64,000 bases of DNA, taken from NCBI RefSeq assembly GCF_011326735.1, contig NZ_JAANCN010000001.1, forward strand, positions 248,001 through 312,000, written 5' to 3'. Positions 48,330 through 58,324 of this stretch are shown here, in pieces (position 1 is the stretch's first letter; each line of letters starts with the position of its first letter). The position numbers and the translations under genes were made by a program. The notes under the pieces are model-generated. The model was not told the DNA's origin. It saw only the letters and a list, made by a program, of their open reading frames with translations, and made no database searches. Origin of the DNA: Phycicoccus endophyticus (GTDB lineage: Bacteria; Actinomycetota; Actinomycetes; Actinomycetales; Dermatophilaceae).

Positions 48330-49175
48330 ATGCTGCGCATCGCCGTCCCGAACAAGGGATCGCTCGCCGAGCCTGCGGCCGACATGCTCCGAGAGGCGGG
48401 CTACCGCACCCGCCGCGACAGCAAGGAGCTCGTCGTGCGCGACGAGGGCAGCGAGGTCGAGCTGTTCTACCTGCGCCCTCGGGACATCGCCGTGTACGTC
48501 GGGTCGGGCACCGTCGACTGCGGCATCACCGGGCGTGACCTCCTCCTGGACTCCGGCTCGGCCGCGGTCGAGGTGATGGAGCTCGGCTTCGGCGCCTCGA
48601 CCTTCCGCTACGCGGCCCGCCCGGGCACCGCGACCTCGCTGGCCGACGTGGCCGGGCACCGTGTCGCGACGAGCTACCCCGGCCTCGTCGAGAAGCACCT
48701 CGCCGACCACGGCGTCTCCGCAGAGGTCGTGCGTCTCGACGGTGCCGTCGAGACGGCCATCACCCTCGGTGTCGGCGACGTCATCGCCGACGTCGTCGAG
48801 ACCGGCGCCACCCTGCGCAGCCAGGGCCTCGAGGTGTTCGGCGACCCCATCCTGCGCAGCGAGGCGGTCCTCGTCCGGCGCGAGGGCAGCGAGGAGAAGT
48901 CCGGGATCGAGGTGCTGCGCCGCCGGCTGCTCGGTGTGGTCACCGCCCGGCACTACGTCATGCTCGACTACGACGTCCCGGCCGACCTCGTCGACCGCGC
49001 GTGTGCCGTCACCCCCGGGCTGGAGAGCCCGACGGTCTCCTCCCTGCAGAACCGTGACTGGTGCGCCGTGCGGGCGATGGTCCCGCGGGCGGTGACGAAC
49101 ACCGTGATGGACGAGCTCTACGACCTCGGGGCCCGCGCCATCCTCGTCACCGACATCACCGCCTGCCGGCTGTGA
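48330..49175 (+). CDS. hisG: ATP phosphoribosyltransferase (long form)
   Basis: Commits ATP and PRPP to histidine synthesis. The 281-residue protein is the long form with a C-terminal ACT-like regulatory domain that binds histidine. MLRIAVPNKGSLAEPA is the family start, DCGITGRDLLLDSG and VADVVETGATLR (VIADVVETG) hold the active site, and the C-terminal third shows NRDWCAVRAMVPRAVTNTVM. GAGGA lies seven bases before ATG 48330. Confidence 0.96.
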   Translation: MLRIAVPNKGSLAEPAADMLREAGYRTRRDSKELVVRDEGSEVELFYLRPRDIAVYVGSGTVDCGITGRDLLLDSGSAAVEVMELGFGASTFRYAARPGTATSLADVAGHRVATSYPGLVEKHLADHGVSAEVVRLDGAVETAITLGVGDVIADVVETGATLRSQGLEVFGDPILRSEAVLVRREGSEEKSGIEVLRRRLLGVVTARHYVMLDYDVPADLVDRACAVTPGLESPTVSSLQNRDWCAVRAMVPRAVTNTVMDELYDLGARAILVTDITACRL

Positions 49176-49642
49176 GCCCGCCGGAGGGGCCGGTCGACGG
49201 CCCACCGTTCAGGCCCCGCCGCGGGCGGGTGGTGCCGCTCGTCGTCGGTGCGGTCTTCGTCGCGACCTGCGCCGCGGTCGCGGTGGGGATGGGGGCCCTC
49301 GGGACCTGGGGGCCCGTGGACCAGCTCGCCCTGCTCGCGCTCGGCGTCGCCGTGGCCCTCTTCCTCGCGCGGTACGCGGCGATCCGGGCCACCCCGGGAC
49401 CGGACGGGCTGACCGTCCGTAACCTCATGCTCACCCGGACCATCGGCTGGGACGAGATCGTCGGGGTCCGCTTCGTCGAGGGCGACCCGTGGGTGAGCCT
49501 CGAGCTCATCGACACCGACGTCGTCGCCGTCATGGCCGTGCAGCGGGTCGACGGCGCCCACGGGCGTGCCGAGGCGAGCCGGCTCGCCGCCCTCGTCGCC
49601 GCCCACTCCACCGGGCGCCAGGGTCTCGACGGAGAGCGGTAG
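49172..49642 (+). CDS. PH-domain membrane protein
   Basis: A 156-residue protein with two membrane helices (about 20-42 and 48-66) followed by a bacterial PH-like domain (LTVRNLMLTRTIGWDEIVGV, WVSLELIDTDVVAVMAVQRV). Placement next to hisG is common in actinobacteria. GTG 49172 overlaps the hisG stop. Function unknown. Confidence 0.8.
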   Translation: MSPPEGPVDGPPFRPRRGRVVPLVVGAVFVATCAAVAVGMGALGTWGPVDQLALLALGVAVALFLARYAAIRATPGPDGLTVRNLMLTRTIGWDEIVGVRFVEGDPWVSLELIDTDVVAVMAVQRVDGAHGRAEASRLAALVAAHSTGRQGLDGER

Positions 49643-49651
49643 CGGCCGACC

Positions 49652-50887
49652 TCAGGCGGTGACCCGCTCGCGGCTCGTCCCACCGACCCTGCCCAGACCG
49701 GGCCGCAGACGCGAACCCGCGAGCATCTGGGGCACCGCGACGAGCGCGAGCAGGCCCCACAGGACCCGCCACGAGCCGGAGAGGTCCTCGACGGCTCCCA
49801 TCGTCGCCGGCCCGGCGGAGGCCACGGTGTAGCCGAGGAGGAAGCCCATCGCGGTGAGCCGGGCGCTGTCGCGGGGGGTGGCGCTGAAGCGCACGACGAG
49901 GCCCAGCGCCAGGGCGAAACACGCCCCCTGACCGACCCCGAGCAGGACCGCCCAGGCCCAGGGCGCGAGGCCGGGAGCGAGCCAGACCCCGACCGTCCCG
50001 GCACCGCCGACGGCGGAGAAGCCGACGACCAGGGCCCGGGCGTCGCGCACCCGGTCCAGGAGGACCGGCGCGAGCAACCCCGAGACCAGCTGGGTGCCCG
50101 CGAACGCCGACATCAGCAGGCCCGCGTCCGCCGCGCTCCACCCGTGCGCCTCGTAGGTCGGCGCGACCCAGGCCAGCGAGGAGTAGAACTGCCAGGACTG
50201 GCACACGAGGAACCCCGAGAGCAGCCACGCGGTCCGGCTGCGCCACGGCAGGGCGTGTGAGACGTCGGTCGGCGGGGCCTCGGGCAGGGTCCGCCGGCGG
50301 GTCGCGAGGCTCACCGGGACCCACACGAGGACCGCGAGGGCGGCGAGCGGCGCCCAGGCCAGCAGCGAGCCGGCCCAGCCCCCGAGCGCGTCGGCGAGCG
50401 GCACCGCGGTGGCCGATGCCAGCGCCGCGAGGGACATCATCGTCAGCATGACCAGACCCGTCCCGAGCCCGGAGCGGTGGGCCGGGAAGACGCTCTTGAC
50501 CACGCCGGGCAGCAGGGTGCCCGCGAGGGCGATCCCCGCCCCGGCGACGAGGGTGCCGGCGTAGAGCGGCCAGACCGACTGCCCGCCGACGCCCCGCAGC
50601 ACGAGCCCGACTAGGACGAGGGTGGTGCCCGCACCGACGGTCGAGGAGGCACCCACCCGCCGGGCGACCTGGTTGGCCACCGGCGCGAGCAGGCCCATGC
50701 ACAGGACCGGTACGGTCGTCAGCACCCCCATGGCCGCGCTCGAGAGGCCGAGGTCGGCGCGGATGCTCTCGGCGAGCGGGGGGAGGCTGGCCATGAGGGT
50801 GCGCAGGTTGGCCGCGACGAGGACGAGGGCGGTGACGACGAGCCACGGGGGCAGCGCGCGGCCGGTCGCGTCGGGATGGGCGGTCAC
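49652..50887 (-). CDS. MFS transporter, CynX/NimT (cyanate permease) type
   Basis: A 411-residue, 12-helix major facilitator. ANLRTLMASLPPLAESIRAD and GVLTTVPVLCMGLLAPVAN match the cyanate/2-nitroimidazole permease group, as does SWQFYSSLAWVAPTYEAHGW in the second half. The substrate is unknown. GTG 50887 (MTAHPDATGRALPP) is preferred to a start 27 bases upstream because the added residues are not conserved. Confidence 0.85.
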   Translation of the reverse strand: MTAHPDATGRALPPWLVVTALVLVAANLRTLMASLPPLAESIRADLGLSSAAMGVLTTVPVLCMGLLAPVANQVARRVGASSTVGAGTTLVLVGLVLRGVGGQSVWPLYAGTLVAGAGIALAGTLLPGVVKSVFPAHRSGLGTGLVMLTMMSLAALASATAVPLADALGGWAGSLLAWAPLAALAVLVWVPVSLATRRRTLPEAPPTDVSHALPWRSRTAWLLSGFLVCQSWQFYSSLAWVAPTYEAHGWSAADAGLLMSAFAGTQLVSGLLAPVLLDRVRDARALVVGFSAVGGAGTVGVWLAPGLAPWAWAVLLGVGQGACFALALGLVVRFSATPRDSARLTAMGFLLGYTVASAGPATMGAVEDLSGSWRVLWGLLALVAVPQMLAGSRLRPGLGRVGGTSRERVTA

Positions 50888-50920
50888 GGGGCACTCACCG
50901 CGGCATCCTCGCACCCGGGC

Positions 50921-52027
50921 TCACGGCAGGAAGGACTCGGGGACGAGCTGGAGCGCCTCGTCGTCGTCGAGGCCGGCGACGACGAGCAGGTCGACGACCA
51001 TCGAGCGCACCTGCCCGCGGACCATCTCGGCCGAGAGCCCCGCGGCCGGCTCCGCCCGGGCGGACAGCCCCGCCACCCGCTCGAGGACCCCACGCCCCGC
51101 CGAGGGCAGGGTGTGCTCGTCGAGGACCCGGGCCAGGTCCTCGGCCGCCCGCGCGAGCTCGTCGACGAGGGCGACGTAGTGCTCCGGGACCACCTCCTCG
51201 CGCCGCACCGCGACGAGGGCACGCCGGGCGAGCACGCGCAGGTTGCGCACGCAGCGGTCGAGCGGCACGACGAGTGCCGAGGCGGCGACCGCCTGCGGGC
51301 GGTGCCCGCGCAACAGGGGGGACTGGCGCACGACCGCCACGCCCTCGGCCGCTGCGGTGCGCAGGTCCGAGAGCTGGTCCTCGAGCGAGCGGGCCTGCTC
51401 GAGCGCGCCGCCGGCGGCCACCGGGTCACCGGCGCGCAGCGCCGAGGCCACCTCGTGCAGCGTGGCGGCGACGGCACGGACCGTGCGGGCCGCCTCGGCC
51501 CGTGGCCGGGCGATCGGGCTCGTCGGGACCAGGGTGCCGATGACCAGCGCCACCACCCCGCCGACGACGGCGTCGAGCCACCGCGAGAACCCCTCGCCGG
51601 TCGAGGCGACGAACGCGACGATGAAGACCGACTGCACCCCGGCCTGGACGACGACGAGCTGCCCCGAGGAGACGACGATGCCGATGGCCATCGCGAGGAC
51701 GACGACGAGCGCCATCTGGACCCCTCCGCTGCCGAGGAGGACGACGATGACGTCACCGACGAGGACACCGATCGCCACGCCGACCCCGACCTCGACGATC
51801 CGCCGCAGCCGCTGTCCGTAGGTGAGGCCGAGGCAGAGGATGGCGGTCACCGGGGCGAAGAACGGCTGGGCGTGGCCGAGCGCCTGGCGGGCGATGGTCC
51901 ACGCGAGGACGACGCCGGTGCCGATCTGGACGAGGAAGACGACCCGGTCGCGCAGCCGGCGCAGGCCCCGCTCGAGCGCGGCCCGGGCGTCGGCCGCTCC
52001 CGAGCCCAGGGTGCCGAGCGCGCTCAC
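50921..52027 (-). CDS. FUSC/aromatic acid exporter family membrane protein
   Basis: A 368-residue protein with an N-terminal six-helix FUSC-like membrane domain (about 30-180, FFAPVTAILCLGLTYGQRLR and VVALVIGTLVPTSPIARPR) and a cytoplasmic helical domain (about 190-350). Relatives export aromatic acids or handle membrane stress. GTG 52027 overlaps the upstream kinase stop (GTGA), so the two are coupled, though no functional link is evident. Confidence 0.82.
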   Translation of the reverse strand: MSALGTLGSGAADARAALERGLRRLRDRVVFLVQIGTGVVLAWTIARQALGHAQPFFAPVTAILCLGLTYGQRLRRIVEVGVGVAIGVLVGDVIVVLLGSGGVQMALVVVLAMAIGIVVSSGQLVVVQAGVQSVFIVAFVASTGEGFSRWLDAVVGGVVALVIGTLVPTSPIARPRAEAARTVRAVAATLHEVASALRAGDPVAAGGALEQARSLEDQLSDLRTAAAEGVAVVRQSPLLRGHRPQAVAASALVVPLDRCVRNLRVLARRALVAVRREEVVPEHYVALVDELARAAEDLARVLDEHTLPSAGRGVLERVAGLSARAEPAAGLSAEMVRGQVRSMVVDLLVVAGLDDDEALQLVPESFLP

Positions 52028-52599
52028 CGGCCCTCCGTGGAGACCACGACGTCGGCCGCCTCCCGGGTGCCGTCGCGCCCGAAGAGGGCCTCCTCCTGCC
52101 GTGCCCAGCGCTCCCAGTGGGGCCGGAACGCCTCGCCGTCGCGGGCGACGCCGCGGCGCATGCGCTCGGCCCGCGGCGCCTCGACCCACACCCGCACCGC
52201 GGCGTACCCGCCGGCGGGGCCGACGCTGGAGCCGCAGCCCTCGACGAGCAGCAGGGGCCCGGGCCGGACCGGCCTCGTCCCGTCCCAGGCGTCGGCCTCC
52301 CAGTCCCACAGCCGGTAGTGGCCCTCCTCGCCGCGGGAGAGCGGGGCCAGCACCTGCTCCACGAGCAGGGGCACGGCCCGGGCGAGCCCGTCCCACCCGG
52401 GGTAGAGCTCGTCCATGTGGACCACCGGGCAGCCCAGCTCGTCGCGCAGCCCGAGGGCGAGCGTCGTCTTGCCCGAGCCGCTCGGGCCGTCGACCGCGAC
52501 GACCCGGGTCGAGCCGCAGCGCGCCACCGCCCCGCGCAGCGCCGTCAGGACTGCGGCGACGTGCTCCGGGGCGGCCGGGTCCGTGACCTGGAACCACAC
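52024..52599 (-). CDS. Uridine kinase-like P-loop NTPase
   Basis: A 191-residue kinase-like protein with P-loop VAVDGPSGSGKTTLALGL, HMDELYPGWDGL (a uridine-kinase-like acidic residue) and the LLVEGCGSSVGP strand. It resembles small uridine kinase/AAA-like NTPases often labelled as ATP-binding proteins. GTG 52599 has TAGGGT eight bases upstream; GTG 52605 is an alternative that lies too close to that box. Confidence 0.8.
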   Translation of the reverse strand: MWFQVTDPAAPEHVAAVLTALRGAVARCGSTRVVAVDGPSGSGKTTLALGLRDELGCPVVHMDELYPGWDGLARAVPLLVEQVLAPLSRGEEGHYRLWDWEADAWDGTRPVRPGPLLLVEGCGSSVGPAGGYAAVRVWVEAPRAERMRRGVARDGEAFRPHWERWARQEEALFGRDGTREAADVVVSTEGR

Positions 52600-52607
52600 G
52601 GACACCG

Positions 52608-52613
52608 ACCCTA
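52608..52613 (-). promoter_or_regulatory. -10 box of the kinase-like gene
   Basis: On the minus strand TAGGGT lies eight bases before GTG 52599 and ten bases from the hisF box on the opposite strand. Confidence 0.4.
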
Positions 52614-52623
52614 GTGCCGCCAC

Positions 52624-52629
52624 TACGCT
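52624..52629 (+). promoter_or_regulatory. -10 box of hisF, leaderless
   Basis: TACGCT ends six bases before GTG 52636. Confidence 0.5.
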
Positions 52630-52635
52630 GGCCGC

Positions 52636-53409
52636 GTGTCCGTCGCCGTCCGCGTCATCCCGTGCCTCGACGTCGACGCCGGACGCGTCGTCAAGGGGGT
52701 GAACTTCCGCGGCCTGCGCGACGCGGGTGACCCCGTGGAGCTCGCCCGCCGCTACGACGAGCAGGGTGCGGACGAGCTGACCTTCCTCGACGTCACCGCG
52801 AGCAGCGCGGACCGGGCCACGACCTACGACGTCGTCGCCCGCACCGCGGAGGAGGTCTTCATCCCGCTGACCGTCGGCGGTGGTGTCCGCACGGTGGCGG
52901 ACGTCGACCGGCTGCTGCGGGCGGGCGCGGACAAGGTCGGCGTCAACACCGCGGCGATCGCCCGGCCCGAGCTGATCGCCGAGACCGCGGACCGCTTCGG
53001 GGCGCAGGTGCTCGTGCTGTCGGCCGACGTCCGGCGCCGGCGGGCGCCCGACGGGGGAGTCCTGGCGGGCTTCGAGGTGACGACGCACGGTGGGCGGACC
53101 GGCACCGGGCTCGACGCCCTCGAGTGGTGCGCGCGCGCCGAGGCGCTCGGGGCCGGGGAGATCCTGCTGAACTCGATGGACGCCGACGGCACCCGTGACG
53201 GCTTCGACCTCGAGCTCGTCCGGCTCGTGCGCGCCGAGGTCGGCATCCCGGTCATCGCGAGCGGCGGCGCAGGCGCCGCAGCCGACTTCCCGCCGGCGGT
53301 CGCGGCCGGCGCCGACGCCGTCCTCGCCGCGAGCGTCTTCCACTTCGGGGAGCTGACCGTCGGGGAGGTCAAGGCGGCGCTGCGCGCGGCCGGCCACCCC
53401 GTCCGGTGA
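52636..53409 (+). CDS. hisF: Imidazole glycerol phosphate synthase subunit HisF
   Basis: The cyclase subunit that forms imidazole glycerol phosphate and AICAR. The 257-residue TIM barrel has [17 protein letters not shown] with catalytic Asp, [18 protein letters not shown] with the second Asp, and [15 protein letters not shown] 52636 has a leaderless box. It begins the his-trp run; its glutaminase partner hisH lies elsewhere. Confidence 0.96.
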   Translation: MSVAVRVIPCLDVDAGRVVKGVNFRGLRDAGDPVELARRYDEQGADELTFLDVTASSADRATTYDVVARTAEEVFIPLTVGGGVRTVADVDRLLRAGADKVGVNTAAIARPELIAETADRFGAQVLVLSADVRRRRAPDGGVLAGFEVTTHGGRTGTGLDALEWCARAEALGAGEILLNSMDADGTRDGFDLELVRLVRAEVGIPVIASGGAGAAADFPPAVAAGADAVLAASVFHFGELTVGEVKAALRAAGHPVR

Positions 53410-53431
53410 CCGGTACCGGCCCGGCCCACGG

Positions 53432-53437
53432 CACAAT
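53432..53437 (+). promoter_or_regulatory. Possible -10 box of hisI, leaderless
   Basis: CACAAT ends six bases before GTG 53444 in the 34-base gap after hisF. Confidence 0.4.
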
Positions 53438-53443
53438 GGCGGG

Positions 53444-53812
53444 GTGCCGACCCCCGACGCCCTCGACCCTGCCGTCGCCGCCCGCCTCAAGCGCGACGAG
53501 CACGGCCTCGTCGCCGCCGTCGTCCAGCAGCACGACTCGGGCGAGGTGCTCATGCTCGGCTGGATGGACGACGAGGCGCTGCGCCGCACCCTCACCGAGG
53601 GCCGGGTGACCTTCTGGTCGCGCAGCCGCGGCGAGTACTGGCGCAAGGGGGACACCTCCGGGCACGTCCAGCACGTCCGCTCGGTCGCCCTGGACTGTGA
53701 CGGCGACGCCCTCCTCGTGCGCGTCGACCAGGTCGGGGCCGCGTGCCACACCGGCCGGCGGACCTGCTTCGAGGCCGGTGACCTGCACGCCGTGGCCGGG
53801 GGCCGGGCGTGA
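53444..53812 (+). CDS. hisI: Phosphoribosyl-AMP cyclohydrolase
   Basis: Opens the adenine ring of PR-AMP in histidine synthesis. The 122-residue protein has [38 protein letters not shown] and [20 protein letters not shown] leading to [10 protein letters not shown], which together bind zinc and magnesium. Its stop overlaps the start of trpE (GTGA), coupling histidine and tryptophan genes. Confidence 0.96.
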   Translation: MPTPDALDPAVAARLKRDEHGLVAAVVQQHDSGEVLMLGWMDDEALRRTLTEGRVTFWSRSRGEYWRKGDTSGHVQHVRSVALDCDGDALLVRVDQVGAACHTGRRTCFEAGDLHAVAGGRA

Positions 53813-55371
53813 GCGCCCCACCGGTCGAGAGTCCGGACCTCGCCTACGGCCAGACCTGGCCGGCGCTGGACGCCTTCGGTGTGCTGGCCCGCGACCGCCG
53901 GGTCATCCCGGTCGTCCGTCGGCTCATGGCCGACGCCGAGACGCCCGTGGGGGTCTACCGCAAGCTCGCCGGCGACCGGCCCGGCACGTTCCTCCTGGAG
54001 TCGGCCGAGCACGGCGGCGTCTGGTCGCGCTGGTCGATCGTCGGGGCGGCGAGCCGGGCCACCCTCACCGAGCGCGACGGCCAGGCGTACTGGGTCGGCG
54101 ACCCGCCGGCCGGGGTGCCGACGGACGGGCCGGCGACCGAGGCGCTGCGCGCGACGATGGCCGCGCTCGCCACGGCGCCGATCGCCGGCCTGCCGCCGTT
54201 GACCGGCGGCATGGTCGGGGCCATCTCCTACGACGCCGTGCGGCAGTGGGAGCGCGTCCCGCAGGAGCTGCCCGACGAGCTGGGGCTGCCCGAGCTGGCG
54301 ATGATGCTCGCGACCGACCTCGCCGTGCTCGACCACGCCGACGGCTCGGTGCTGCTCGTCGCCAACGCCGTCAACTACGACGGTACCGACGAGCGGGTCG
54401 AGCAGGCGTGGGCCGACGCCGTCGACCGGCTGGACGCGATGACCGAGGCCCTCGCGGCGCCCGCGCCGAGCACCGTCGCCGTCGTCGACACCGAGGCCGC
54501 CGAGGAGGCCCTGGCGCACGTCCGCTCCGGCACGCCCCGCGAGCGCTACGAGGAGGTCGTCGAGCTCGCCAAGGAGGACATCCGGGCCGGTGAGGTCTTC
54601 CAGGTCGTCCTCTCCCAGCGCTTCTCCCTGGACTGCCCCGCCGACCCTCTCGAGGTCTACCGCGCGCTGCGGGCCGCCAACCCCAGCCCCTACATGTACC
54701 TCTTCCGCTTCCCGGCACCCGACGGGTCCGACTACGCCGTCGTCGGGAGCTCGCCCGAGGCCCTCGTGCGGGTGACGGGCGAGCGGGCGATCACCCACCC
54801 GATCGCCGGGTCCCGTCCCCGCGGCAAGACCCCCGAGGAGGACGTCCGGCTCGCCGAGGAGCTGCTCGCCGACCCCAAGGAGCGGGCCGAGCACGTCATG
54901 CTCGTCGACCTCGGGCGCAACGACCTGCAGCGGGTGTGCCGCCCGGGGACCGTCGACGTCGTCGAGTTCATGGACGTGCGTCGCTACAGCCACGTCATCC
55001 ACCTGGAGTCGACCGTCGTGGGCGACACCCGCCCCGGGGCGAGCGCCTTCGACGTCCTCGTCTCGACCTTCCCGGCCGGCACCCTCTCCGGTGCGCCGAA
55101 GCCGCGGGCGCTCGCGCTCATCGAGCGCTACGAGCCGACCCGGCGCGGGATCTACGGCGGCGTCGTCGGCTACCTCGACGTCCACGGCGACCTCGACATG
55201 GCGATCGCCATCCGCACGGCCGTCATCCGGGACGGGGTCGCCCACGTCCAGGCGGGGGCGGGGATCGTCGCCGACTCCGTGCCGGCGCGCGAGCACGAGG
55301 AGTGTCTCGCCAAGGCGGCCGCGGCGCTGCGCGCGGTGGCGACCGCCGGGGCCCTGCGGACGGTGCCGTGA
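53809..55371 (+). CDS. trpE: Anthranilate synthase component I
   Basis: Makes anthranilate from chorismate with TrpG. The 520-residue protein has the tryptophan feedback site LLES near the N-terminus ([17 protein letters not shown]) and the catalytic C-terminal half with [22 protein letters not shown] and [15 protein letters not shown]. trpG and trpD are not in the window. GTG 53809 overlaps hisI; no leader peptide or attenuator lies between them. Confidence 0.97.
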   Translation: MSAPPVESPDLAYGQTWPALDAFGVLARDRRVIPVVRRLMADAETPVGVYRKLAGDRPGTFLLESAEHGGVWSRWSIVGAASRATLTERDGQAYWVGDPPAGVPTDGPATEALRATMAALATAPIAGLPPLTGGMVGAISYDAVRQWERVPQELPDELGLPELAMMLATDLAVLDHADGSVLLVANAVNYDGTDERVEQAWADAVDRLDAMTEALAAPAPSTVAVVDTEAAEEALAHVRSGTPRERYEEVVELAKEDIRAGEVFQVVLSQRFSLDCPADPLEVYRALRAANPSPYMYLFRFPAPDGSDYAVVGSSPEALVRVTGERAITHPIAGSRPRGKTPEEDVRLAEELLADPKERAEHVMLVDLGRNDLQRVCRPGTVDVVEFMDVRRYSHVIHLESTVVGDTRPGASAFDVLVSTFPAGTLSGAPKPRALALIERYEPTRRGIYGGVVGYLDVHGDLDMAIAIRTAVIRDGVAHVQAGAGIVADSVPAREHEECLAKAAAALRAVATAGALRTVP

Positions 55372-55973
55372 GGCGGCTCACCGGCCGCGGTCCGGTCGCG
55401 CTCCTCGCGCTGCTCGGGGCCGGCGTCCTGCTCGCCGCCGGCTTCCGGCCGTGGGTCGCCGGCACCGTCGTCGACGCCGTCCTCAGCGGCAGCCGGGTGG
55501 AGGCCGACGGCGGCGAGGTGGCTCCGGGGCTCACGGCCGTCGCCCTGGCCGTCGCGGCCGCCGCGGTGGCCGTGGTCGCCGCCGGGCGGGTGGCCCGCAC
55601 GGTCGCCCTCGCCCTGTGGGCGGGGTGCCTGGCGCTCGCCGCCGCGCTGAGCATCCGCGTCCTCGCCGACCCCTCGGGTGTCCTCGGGCCGGTCGCCGCC
55701 GCCCGTGTCGGGCGGACGGGATCGGTCGAGGCGGACGCCGCCGCGACGCCGTGGCCGTGGGTGGCGCTCCTCGGCGTCCTCCTCTGTGCGGCAGCGCTCG
55801 CGGCGGCCGTCGCCGGGCGGCGACGCTGGGCGGGGCCGGCGCGTCGGTACGAGGCCCCGGCCCGCGACGGTGGCGAGGTGCCCGGCCGGCGGGGCGAGCG
55901 CGTGCCGAGCGCCTGGGAGGACCTGTCCGCCGGCCGTGACCCGACCGACGTGGGCGAGGACGCCTCGACCTGA
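55368..55973 (+). CDS. Trp-region conserved membrane protein
   Basis: A 201-residue protein with about four membrane helices (roughly 9-27, 43-65, 70-92 and 122-143) and a charged C-terminal tail. GFRPWVAGTV after the first helix and the position between trpE and trpC fit the actinobacterial family called Trp biosynthesis-associated membrane protein. The function of that family is unknown. GTG 55368 overlaps trpE. Confidence 0.85.
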   Translation: MRRLTGRGPVALLALLGAGVLLAAGFRPWVAGTVVDAVLSGSRVEADGGEVAPGLTAVALAVAAAAVAVVAAGRVARTVALALWAGCLALAAALSIRVLADPSGVLGPVAAARVGRTGSVEADAAATPWPWVALLGVLLCAAALAAAVAGRRRWAGPARRYEAPARDGGEVPGRRGERVPSAWEDLSAGRDPTDVGEDAST

Positions 55974-55979
55974 CAGAAT
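55974..55979 (+). promoter_or_regulatory. Possible -10 box before the HGxxPAAW-like gene
   Basis: CAGAAT right after the stop of the trp-region membrane gene, about 54 bases before ATG 56033; the leader carries AAGGTGG. Confidence 0.3.
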
Positions 55980-56032
55980 CGACCACGACCGCTGCACCGG
56001 GCCCCGGCCCCCGACCCCGAAGGTGGACCCCC

Positions 56033-56260
56033 ATGGACGAGCACGAGGACCACGGGCACTCCGTGGCCGCGTGGACCGCGGTCACCATCATCATCGTCGC
56101 CGCCGCCGTCATGTCCGTCGCGGTCGTCTTCCCCAACGTGTGGCTGTTCGTCGGCGGCGCCGTCCTCGCCGTCGTCGGTGCGGTCGCCGGGAAGGTGCTC
56201 TCGCTCGCCGGGTACGGCGCCCACGAGCGCGACCCCGAGCACGAGCCCTCGATCCGGTGA
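56033..56260 (+). CDS. HGxxPAAW-family small membrane protein
   Basis: A 75-residue protein with a His-rich N-terminus ([14 protein letters not shown], a variant of the HGxxPAAW motif with V in place of P) and two membrane helices (about 16-36 and 40-58). The family lies beside trpC in many actinobacteria; its function is unknown. Ribosome binding site AAGGTGG is at about 56020. Confidence 0.85.
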   Translation: MDEHEDHGHSVAAWTAVTIIIVAAAVMSVAVVFPNVWLFVGGAVLAVVGAVAGKVLSLAGYGAHERDPEHEPSIR

Positions 56261-56273
56261 CGGGCGCCCGACC

Positions 56274-57074
56274 GTGAGCACGGTGCTCGACGGGATCGTC
56301 GCCGGCGTCCGCGAGGACCTCGCCGAGCGCGAGCGCGCCACGCCGCTGAGCCGGCTGCGCGAGCTCGTCGCCGCGGCACCGGCCCCGCTGGACGCCGAGG
56401 CCGCCTTCCGCCGCCCCGGGCTCTCGCTCATCGCCGAGGTCAAGCGCGCCAGCCCGAGCAAGGGCGCCCTCTCGGACATCCCCGACCCCGCCGCCCTCGC
56501 GCGTGCCTACGCCGACGGCGGGGCCAGCGCGGTCTCGGTGCTCACCGAGGGCCGACGCTTCGGCGGCAGCCTGGCCGACCTCGACGCCGTCCGCGCCGCG
56601 GTCGCGCTGCCGCTGCTGCGCAAGGACTTCGTGGTCACCGACTACCAGGTGTGGGAGGCCCGGGCGCACGGCGCCGACATCGTCCTCCTCATCGTCGCGG
56701 CGCTGCCGGAGGAGGACCTCACCGCCCTGCTCGCCCGGGTCCGCGAGCTCGGCATGACGGCGTTGGTCGAGGTCCACGACGAGGACGAGGCCCGCCGGGC
56801 CCTCGAGGCCGGGGCGAGCGTCGTCGGGGTCAACGCGCGCGACCTGAGGACCCTCGAGGTGCACCCGGAGACCTTCGCCCGCGTCCGCCCGCTCCTGCCC
56901 GACGCCGTCGTCGCGGTCGCCGAGTCCGGGGTGGCCGGGCCAGAGGATGCCGGCGCCTACGCCGAGCAGGGTGCCGACGTCGTCCTCGTCGGCGAGGCGC
57001 TCGTGCGCGACGGTGACCCCCGCGCGGCGGCCGCGGCCATCGTCGGCGCGGGAGCCCTGGGGGCGGCGCCGTGA
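56274..57074 (+). CDS. trpC: Indole-3-glycerol phosphate synthase
   Basis: Forms indole glycerol phosphate. The 266-residue TIM barrel has [44 protein letters not shown] and [12 protein letters not shown], with [13 protein letters not shown] at the phosphate site. GTG 56274 begins 13 bases after the preceding stop. The end overlaps trpB. Confidence 0.96.
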   Translation: MSTVLDGIVAGVREDLAERERATPLSRLRELVAAAPAPLDAEAAFRRPGLSLIAEVKRASPSKGALSDIPDPAALARAYADGGASAVSVLTEGRRFGGSLADLDAVRAAVALPLLRKDFVVTDYQVWEARAHGADIVLLIVAALPEEDLTALLARVRELGMTALVEVHDEDEARRALEAGASVVGVNARDLRTLEVHPETFARVRPLLPDAVVAVAESGVAGPEDAGAYAEQGADVVLVGEALVRDGDPRAAAAAIVGAGALGAAP

Positions 57075-58324
57075 GCGAGCCCACGAGCCGCGCCGAGGCC
57101 CCGGACGCCGGCGAGCTCACCGTCGAGGAGCTTCCCCGCCCCGGTCGGTTCGGGCAGTTCGGCGGCCGGTACGTGCCCGAGGCGCTCGTCCCGGCTCTCG
57201 AGCAGCTCGACGAGGCCCGGCAGAAGGCCGCCGTCGACCCGGAGTTCACCGACGAGCTGGCCCGGCTGCACGCCACGTACACCGGCCGGCCGAGCATCCT
57301 CACCGAGGTGCCCCGCTTCGCCGCGCACTGCGGCGGCGCCCGCGTCGTGCTCAAGCGGGAGGACCTCAACCACACCGGGTCGCACAAGATCAACAACGTC
57401 CTCGCCCAGGCGCTGATCACCAAGCGGATGGGCAAGACCCGGATCATCGCCGAGACCGGTGCCGGGCAGCACGGTGTCGCCACCGCGACGGCCGCGGCCC
57501 TCATGGGCCTGGAGTGCACGGTGTACATGGGCCGCGTCGACACCGAGCGGCAGGCGCTCAACGTCGCCCGGATGCGCATCCTCGGGGCCCAGGTCGTCCC
57601 GGTCGAGCACGGCAGCGCCACGCTCAAGGACGCGATCAACGAGGCCCTGCGGGACTGGGTCACCAACGTCGCGACGACGCACTACTGCATCGGCACCGTC
57701 ACCGGCCCGCACCCCTTCCCGGAGATGGTCCGGGACTTCCACGCCCTCATCGGCGAGGAGGCCCGCGCCCAGGTCCTCGAGCTGGCCGGGCGGCTGCCCG
57801 ACGCGGTCATCGCGTGCGTCGGCGGCGGCTCGAACGCCATGGGCATCTTCCACCGCTTCGTGCCCGACGCCGGCGTCCGGCTCATCGGGGTCGAGGCCGG
57901 GGGAGAGGGCGTGGAGTCCGGCCGGCACGCCGCCCGGTTCGCGTCGGCGACACCCGGGGTGCTGCACGGCGCGATGAGCTACCTCATGCAGGACGCGGAC
58001 GGCCAGACGGTGGAGTCGCACTCGATCTCGGCCGGGCTGGACTACCCGAGCGTCGGCCCCGAGCACGCCCACCTGCGCGACTCCGGGCGGGCCGAGTACC
58101 GGTACGCCACCGACGAGCAGGTCATGGAGGCGTTCTCGCTGCTGTGCCGGACCGAGGGCATCATCCCGGCGCTGGAGTCGGCGCACGCCCTCGCCGGCGC
58201 CATGGAGGTCGGGCGCGAGCTCGGCCCGGAGGCCCTGCTGCTCGTCAACCTCTCGGGCCGCGGCGACAAGGACATGCACACCGCCGCGGCGTGGTTCGGG
58301 CTCGTCGAGGAGGGCAGCACGTGA
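57071..58324 (+). CDS. trpB: Tryptophan synthase beta subunit
   Basis: Joins indole and serine using PLP. The 417-residue protein has [16 protein letters not shown], the PLP lysine Lys106 in [28 protein letters not shown] and the phosphate-binding [12 protein letters not shown]. It starts within the trpC stop and overlaps trpA. Confidence 0.97.
   Translation: MSEPTSRAEAPDAGELTVEELPRPGRFGQFGGRYVPEALVPALEQLDEARQKAAVDPEFTDELARLHATYTGRPSILTEVPRFAAHCGGARVVLKREDLNHTGSHKINNVLAQALITKRMGKTRIIAETGAGQHGVATATAAALMGLECTVYMGRVDTERQALNVARMRILGAQVVPVEHGSATLKDAINEALRDWVTNVATTHYCIGTVTGPHPFPEMVRDFHALIGEEARAQVLELAGRLPDAVIACVGGGSNAMGIFHRFVPDAGVRLIGVEAGGEGVESGRHAARFASATPGVLHGAMSYLMQDADGQTVESHSISAGLDYPSVGPEHAHLRDSGRAEYRYATDEQVMEAFSLLCRTEGIIPALESAHALAGAMEVGRELGPEALLLVNLSGRGDKDMHTAAAWFGLVEEGST

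Noticed and set aside
52024-55296. Very long open frame on the minus strand (over 1000 codons) covering hisF, hisI and trpE
   Set aside because: It is a by-product of high GC and codon bias opposite real genes; only its first part (52024-52599) encodes a real protein, the kinase-like gene.
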